Assembly (NCBI GenBank): GCA_904393855.1
Contig: CAJFNE010000074.1
Location: 1 to 8,799, forward strand
Length of the DNA stretch: 8,799 nucleotides
Direction: 5' to 3'
Source of the DNA: an uncultured Oscillibacter sp.
GTDB taxonomy: Bacteria > Bacillota > Clostridia > Oscillospirales > Oscillospiraceae
The position numbers and the translations under genes were made by a program. Within the stretch, counting starts at the first letter, position 1. Every line of letters begins with the position of its first letter. Shown piece by piece: positions 5,730-8,799 of the stretch. The notes under the pieces were generated by a model that saw only the letters and a list, made by a program, of their open reading frames with translations, had not been told where the DNA came from and searched no databases.

Positions 5730-6539
5730 ATGGAAGCGGAACGGATGGAGCTGGCGGCGCTGCTGCCCAATATTGCCGCCCAGGCGCGGGGCGCATTGAG
5801 TAATCTCCGCCTGGCGGCGGCGCAGCTGGCGCCGGCGGAGGCCCGGGAGCGGGACTCCGCGTTGGATCAGCGGGCGGCCCTGCTGGATCAGAGCTATTAC
5901 CGGCTCCTGCGGCTGGTGAACAATCTCTCTTGGATGGACTGCATGGCGGAGGGCCGGCCGCCGCGCCTGAAGAACTGGGACCTGGTCAGCCTGATCGGAG
6001 AACAGTGCGAGCGGGCGGCGGGGCTGGCGGAGCTGCTGGGCCTGCAGCTTCGCTTCGTCTGCTCCCTGGAGCGGCACATCTGCGCCGTGGACAGCGATGC
6101 GCTGGAGCAGATTCTCGATCAGCTGCTGTCCAACGCCATGAAATTCACGCCGGCCGGCGGCGTTCTGACGGTGGAGCTGCGGCAGCTGCAAAAGCGGGTG
6201 CTGGTGTCTGTGGAGGATACCGGGTGCGGCATTTCAGAGGAGCAGCTGGCCGTGCTCTTCGACCGATATCTCCATGCCGACCGGCCGGATACGCCGGCCC
6301 ATGGCCTGGGCCTGGGTCTGGCCATCTGCCAGCGGCTGGCGGAGCTCCAGGGCGGAGCGCTGATGGCGGTGTCCACTCCCGGAAAGGGCAGCCGGTTTAC
6401 GCTCTCCCTGCCGGACCGGCAAGTGAGCGGAGCGGTCTCCGACATTCGATTCGATTACAGCGGCGGCTTCAACAAGACCCTGCTGGGTCTGGCGGATGCA
6501 CTTCCGGCGGAGGCGTTCTTGCTGCGCAGCCAGGGCTGA
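5730..6539 (+). CDS. Soluble histidine-kinase-like ATPase lacking the phospho-acceptor His
   Basis: A 269-residue protein with no signal peptide or membrane segment. Residues about 85-228 are a complete HATPase_c domain: N box LLSNAMKF (N135), G1 box DTGCGI (D163, G165, G167), F box LFDRY (F177), G2 box GLGLGLAI (192-199), and GKGSRFTLSLP. Residues about 8-70 look like the two-helix DHp domain, but where kinases have SHELRTPL this protein has AAQARGAL. There is no histidine before H116, so classical autophosphorylation is unlikely. About 40 residues after the ATPase domain form an extra tail containing FDYSGGFN. No response regulator is nearby. It may be a pseudokinase, a partner-dependent kinase or an anti-sigma-like ATPase. 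ATG 5730 is chosen for AAAGGAG; the frame extends 38 codons upstream through the leader. A strong terminator follows. Confidence 0.85.
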   Translation: MEAERMELAALLPNIAAQARGALSNLRLAAAQLAPAEARERDSALDQRAALLDQSYYRLLRLVNNLSWMDCMAEGRPPRLKNWDLVSLIGEQCERAAGLAELLGLQLRFVCSLERHICAVDSDALEQILDQLLSNAMKFTPAGGVLTVELRQLQKRVLVSVEDTGCGISEEQLAVLFDRYLHADRPDTPAHGLGLGLAICQRLAELQGGALMAVSTPGKGSRFTLSLPDRQVSGAVSDIRFDYSGGFNKTLLGLADALPAEAFLLRSQG

Positions 6540-6561
6540 CCGGCGGCGCGCGATGGGGACA

Positions 6562-6595
6562 ATGGGCTGCGAAAAATTTCGCGGCCCATCTTTTT
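6562..6595 (+). terminator. Intrinsic terminator after the kinase-like gene
   Basis: A 13-bp stem (6562-6574 with 6577-6589, one G-U pair) with an A-rich loop, followed by CTTTTTATT. It begins 22 nt after the kinase stop and should isolate that gene from mnmA. Confidence 0.9.
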
Positions 6596-6619
6596 ATTCC
6601 CTTTTTGCGTCGGATGGGG

Positions 6620-6625
6620 TATGAT
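6620..6625 (+). promoter_or_regulatory. Probable -10 box for mnmA
   Basis: TATGAT with a predicted start near 6632, giving a leader of about 32 nt. No good -35 lies 16-18 bp upstream (TTCCCT at 17 bp), so the promoter is weak or assisted. It sits only 24 bp past the preceding terminator T-run. Confidence 0.45.
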
Positions 6626-6663
6626 ATCTAAGTGTGATCACCAGTTTGAGAGGAGGGAGACGT

Positions 6664-7737
6664 TTGGCCCACGTATTTGTCGCCATGAGCGGCGGGGTGG
6701 ACAGCTCCACGGCCGCTTTGCTTCTGCAGGAGGAGGGGTACCAGCTCACCGGCGTCTATCTGCGCATGTTCCGCGAGGAGGAGCTGGGCAAGGCCGCCGG
6801 GGAATCCTGCGGCGCCCAGACGGCCCGGCGGGACGCGGAGGCGGTGGCCCGGCGGCTGGGGTTCCCATTCCACACCTTTGACGTCTCCCCGGTTTTTCGG
6901 GAGACTGTTCTGCAAAACTTCGTGCGGGAGTATCAGGCGGGCAGAACGCCGAACCCCTGCGCGGTGTGCAACCGCGCCGTGAAATTCGGGGCTCTGCTGG
7001 ACCAGGTTCGGTCCATGGGAGCGGATTACCTAGCCACGGGGCACTACGCCCGGGTGCAGCGGGACCAGGCCTCCGGCCGCTACCTGCTGCTGCGGGGCTT
7101 GGACCGCGGCAAGGATCAGAGCTACTTCCTCTATATGCTGACCCAGGAACAGCTGTCCCACGTGCTGTTTCCCCTGGGCGGCCTGGACAAGGCCCGGGTC
7201 CGGCAGCTCGCGGAGGAGCACGGCCTGGTCAACGCCCAAAAGCGGGACAGCCAGGACATCTGCTTCGTGCCGGATGGAAAGTACGCCGACTTCATTGAGC
7301 GCTTCACCGGGACGCCTGCGCCCGCGGGGGACTTCCTGGACCAGGAGGGGCGTGTCCTGGGGCGGCACCGGGGGCTGATCCGCTACACCCACGGGCAGCA
7401 CAAGGGGTTGGGGCTCTCCACGGAGGAGTCCCTCTACGTCCTCGACAAGGACGCCGCGGCCAACACCATCCGCTTGGCACCGGACAGCGCCCTGTGGAGT
7501 ACGGTCCTGACGGCGGAGCGGGTCAACTGGATCGCCATTCCAGAGCTGACGGGTCCCCTGCGGGTCACCGCGAAGACCCGCCACAGCCAGCGGGAGGCGG
7601 AGGCCGTGGTGGAGCCGCTGCCGGACGGAAACTGCCGGGTGACTTTCTCGGAACCCCAGCGGGCCATCACCCCGGGGCAGTCGGTGGTTTTCTACAACGG
7701 GGAGGTCGTCGTGGGCGGCGGGACGATCTGCGGGTGA
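6664..7737 (+). CDS. mnmA: tRNA-specific 2-thiouridylase MnmA
   Basis: A 357-residue enzyme that puts sulfur on position 2 of the wobble uridine (U34) in tRNA for Lys, Glu and Gln, using ATP and persulfide sulfur relayed from a cysteine desulfurase. The PP-loop SGGVDSS (9-15) binds ATP and adenylates U34. The catalytic cysteines match E. coli C102/C199: C102 in NPCAVCN and C200 in SQDICF. GHYAR (126-130), KDQSYFLY (150-157), YTHGQHKGLG and the C-terminal barrel ending FYNGEVVVGGGTI are all family hallmarks, and the length is normal. C99 gives CxxC where E. coli has Asp, which is relevant to proposed Fe-S binding in some MnmA. The start is TTG 6664, with AGGAGG at 6651-6656. A GTG 30 nt upstream would lie at the transcription start. 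No desulfurase gene is in the window. Confidence 0.96.
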   Translation: MAHVFVAMSGGVDSSTAALLLQEEGYQLTGVYLRMFREEELGKAAGESCGAQTARRDAEAVARRLGFPFHTFDVSPVFRETVLQNFVREYQAGRTPNPCAVCNRAVKFGALLDQVRSMGADYLATGHYARVQRDQASGRYLLLRGLDRGKDQSYFLYMLTQEQLSHVLFPLGGLDKARVRQLAEEHGLVNAQKRDSQDICFVPDGKYADFIERFTGTPAPAGDFLDQEGRVLGRHRGLIRYTHGQHKGLGLSTEESLYVLDKDAAANTIRLAPDSALWSTVLTAERVNWIAIPELTGPLRVTAKTRHSQREAEAVVEPLPDGNCRVTFSEPQRAITPGQSVVFYNGEVVVGGGTICG

Positions 7738-7776
7738 CAGCGGTCTGGATTCCCCCGTGGTCCGCTCCAATAGAAA

Positions 7777-7817
7777 CGCCCCGCGGGACTGACGCTGGCG
7801 GCCAGTCTGGCGGGGCG
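7777..7817 (-). terminator. GC-rich hairpin, possible minus-strand terminator
   Basis: An 8-bp stem CGCCCCGC (7777-7784) / GCGGGGCG (7810-7817) enclosing a further GACTG / CAGTC pairing. On the minus strand it is followed by TTTCTATT, so it may end a transcript through the 27-codon frame at 7863-7946. On the plus strand there is no T-run, so it is a weak candidate for ending mnmA. No better mnmA terminator is visible. Confidence 0.45.
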
Positions 7818-7862
7818 GCGGCGCCCATTGCGACGGGATGCCACGGGGGCCGGGGTAGTCCA

Positions 7863-7946
7863 TCAGCGGTCACTGGCAAGCCAGCAGTCCTGATAGATCA
7901 GATCGTCCACATCACCAGGGGGAAACATGGAAATTGGCACGTTCAT
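7863..7946 (-). CDS. Candidate 27-residue small protein
   Basis: A short minus-strand frame begins MNVPISMFPP and ends CWLASDR. It is supported mainly by its ribosome binding site: AAAGGAGG (7954-7961) exactly seven bases before the ATG, as good as any in the window. A -10-like TATACT lies at 7974-7979 but has no clear -35, and a hairpin with a T-rich tail on the same strand lies downstream (7777-7817). The peptide is acidic in the middle (GDVDD), has one Cys and two aromatics, and shows no signal peptide or membrane helix. I do not recognise it. It could be a real small protein, the start of a decayed longer gene, or a chance frame behind a good ribosome binding site. Confidence 0.45.
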   Translation of the reverse strand: MNVPISMFPPGDVDDLIYQDCWLASDR

Positions 7947-8064
7947 CGTATAACCTCCTTTGCAGTTCCTCCCAGTATATGCGCCATCTTCAGGGAATAT
8001 GCCTCTTTTCTTGCGCGGCAAAAAAGCTGTCGAAGAATTTTTGAATTTTCCTGGGGCAAGAGCC

Positions 8065-8094
8065 TTGACAGGACCACCATGGCTGTGGTATTCT
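8065..8094 (+). promoter_or_regulatory. Promoter for the tRNA-Leu / tRNA-fMet pair
   Basis: -35 consensus TTGACA (8065-8070), 18-bp spacer, -10 TATTCT (8089-8094). The start would be near 8101-8104, about 10 nt before the mature tRNA-Leu. The spacer contains an ACCAC / GTGGT inverted repeat of unknown meaning. Confidence 0.75.
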
Positions 8095-8111
8095 ATTAGT
8101 TGCCGACAGCT

Positions 8112-8197
8112 GCCGGTGTGGTGGAATGGTAGACACAGGGGACTTAAAATCCCCCGGTAGCGATACTGTACCGGTTCGAGTCCGGTCACCGGCACCA
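8112..8197 (+). tRNA. tRNA-Leu (anticodon UAA)
   Basis: Acceptor stem GCCGGTG (8112-8118) / CACCGGC (8187-8193), discriminator A and encoded CCA (8195-8197). The anticodon loop CTTAAAA (8143-8149) holds TAA at 8145-8147 on stem GGGGA/TCCCC. A long variable arm, typical of class II tRNA, precedes the GGTTCGAGTCC T arm. It reads UUA and, by wobble, UUG codons. Confidence 0.96.
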
Positions 8198-8209
8198 CGA
8201 AAAGAATAT

Positions 8210-8285
<76 letters not shown>

Positions 8286-8286
8286 A

Positions 8287-8325
8287 AAAGTCCTGAAATT
8301 CCAAGGGTTTCAGGACTTTCCTTTT
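8287..8325 (+). terminator. Terminator of the tRNA operon
   Basis: A perfect 12-bp stem AAAGTCCTGAAA (8287-8298) / TTTCAGGACTTT (8308-8319), 9-nt loop, then CCTTTTG. It begins one base after the encoded CCA of tRNA-fMet. Confidence 0.9.
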
Positions 8326-8352
8326 GCCCTGATGCAATTTGCAGTGGTTCTG

Positions 8353-8373
8353 CCCGGAGAGAAACTCTCCGGG
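8353..8373. repeat. Perfect short hairpin
   Basis: CCCGGAGAG / CTCTCCGGG, a 9-bp stem with an AAA loop. On the plus strand TATTCATAATTTTT follows at a distance, so terminator function is doubtful. It lies just past the stop of the 51-codon frame on the minus strand. Confidence 0.6.
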
Positions 8374-8555
8374 TATTCATAATTTTTAGTCCCTCATCGG
8401 CCCGAATTTTTCCACCTTCGAGGATCTCCTGGTCTTGTCTTTCCCCCTCTCCTTTTGCAGCAAAGTAGGCAGCACCGCAGAGTTGGGGGACTCAGCAGGA
8501 CCACTCGGCGGATCCGCTGAAGCGAGGGAAGATCGATCCATCTGAGACTCCCAAA

Positions 8556-8592
8556 ACGCCGCCGGGCGGAGAGAATCCCCGCCTGGCGGCGT
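8556..8592. terminator. Bidirectional terminator-like hairpin
   Basis: A 14-bp stem including one G-U pair (8556-8569 with 8579-8592) and a 9-nt loop. On the minus strand TTTT follows the stem immediately. On the plus strand CCATTTTC follows. It most likely ends the minus-strand transcription unit entering from the right edge. Confidence 0.7.
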
Positions 8593-8736
8593 CCATTTTC
8601 TGTGAAGGATTTGCTTTGATCAGAACCAATCCCATGGAGCGGTCAACACGACAGGCCCGCGCCGAACCGGGGATCACCCCATCAGCGCGCAGCCGCGCGT
8701 GATCATGGCGGCCATCTGGGGGCGGGGAACAGCGCC

Positions 8737-8799
8737 CTAGGGGTTCCGGGTGCTGCCAGACGTTCCGCTGATGATATTCTCCGCCGCCTGCTGGCGCTC
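8737..8799 (-). CDS. Possible 3' end of a gene running off the edge
   Basis: Twenty codons open to the window edge, ending in TAG at 8737, translate to a tail reading ERQQAAENII then SGTSGSTRNP. Of the frames checked here this one best matches the window's coding style, with G or C at 17 of 20 third positions. The hydrophilic Gln/Ser/Thr-rich tail looks like a protein C-terminus but no family can be named. Too little is present for more than a tentative call. Confidence 0.35.
   Translation of the reverse strand, partial: ERQQAAENIISGTSGSTRNP

Larger units (their letters stand above)
8326..8736. other. Intergenic region, no confident gene
   Basis: No frame here has the codon bias of the neighbouring genes. 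The longest short candidate is a 51-codon minus-strand frame (8386-8541, ATG start, TAA stop) with a weak GGGAG site. It lies only 14 nt after a minus-strand terminator hairpin and has mixed third-position bases, so it is not called a gene. A hairpin lies at 8353-8373, a terminator-like hairpin at 8556-8592, and an imperfect GC-rich inverted repeat near 8680-8703. Confidence 0.5.

Noticed and set aside
6634..6663. GTG start for mnmA, ten codons upstream
   Set aside because: It falls at the predicted transcription start, has no ribosome binding site, and would translate the AGGAGG that serves TTG 6664.
7863..7865. UGA of the 27-codon frame read as selenocysteine, extending the protein
   Set aside because: No selenocysteine-insertion-type hairpin is evident just after the codon, and the extension is Arg/Pro-rich shadow-like sequence.
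8492..8677. 61-codon minus-strand frame near the right edge
   Set aside because: It runs straight through the terminator hairpin at 8556-8592, has no ribosome binding site and no family resemblance.

Overview
The window is GC-rich DNA with Gram-positive signals: strong AGGAGG-type ribosome binding sites, sigma-A promoters with 17-18 bp spacers, a secreted protein with S-layer homology (SLH) repeats, and tRNA genes with an encoded CCA. This suggests a high-GC clostridial lineage such as the Oscillospiraceae (Flavonifractor/Oscillibacter-like gut bacteria). That placement is an inference from style and gene content; no marker gene was compared. Most of the window is ordinary chromosome.

Layout. 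1-1180: a metallo-beta-lactamase-fold hydrolase on the minus strand shares a short divergent promoter region with a secreted SLH/trypsin-like serine protease on the plus strand (1181-2482). A 13-bp hairpin at 2505-2533 separates that protease from a convergent HAD-family phosphatase (minus, 2543-3208). 3209-3378 is a second divergent promoter region, leading into a LysR-family regulator (3379-4383) that overlaps by 16 nt a small MscS-type mechanosensitive channel gene (4368-5177). 5178-5398 is a cluster of four hairpins. Its outer two contain a 28-bp exact direct repeat of what looks like the channel gene's terminator, and the 159 bp between them begin and end with imperfect inverted repeats, so it resembles a small inserted element. 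5399-5729 has no gene but carries a promoter and a foldable leader of about 125 nt for a soluble histidine-kinase-like ATPase (5730-6539). That protein has all ATP-binding motifs but no histidine in its first 115 residues. A strong terminator follows, then mnmA (tRNA U34 2-thiolase, TTG start, 6664-7737). 7738-8064 holds a GC-rich hairpin and a 27-codon minus-strand reading frame with an excellent ribosome binding site. A tRNA-Leu(UAA) / initiator tRNA-Met pair (8112-8285) has its own promoter and terminator. 8326-8736 is non-coding-looking DNA with two more hairpins, and the 3' end of a possible minus-strand gene may run off the right edge.

How the genes fit together. Apart from lysR-mscS, which overlap and look co-transcribed, the genes are single transcription units with their own promoters and, in most cases, a recognisable terminator. 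mnmA and the tRNA pair are both translation functions, but nothing in the sequence links them otherwise. I see no defence system, biosynthetic cluster, phage or CRISPR array. The best leads are the histidine-less kinase, the duplicated-terminator element, the kinase leader and promoter repeats, and the 27-codon frame.
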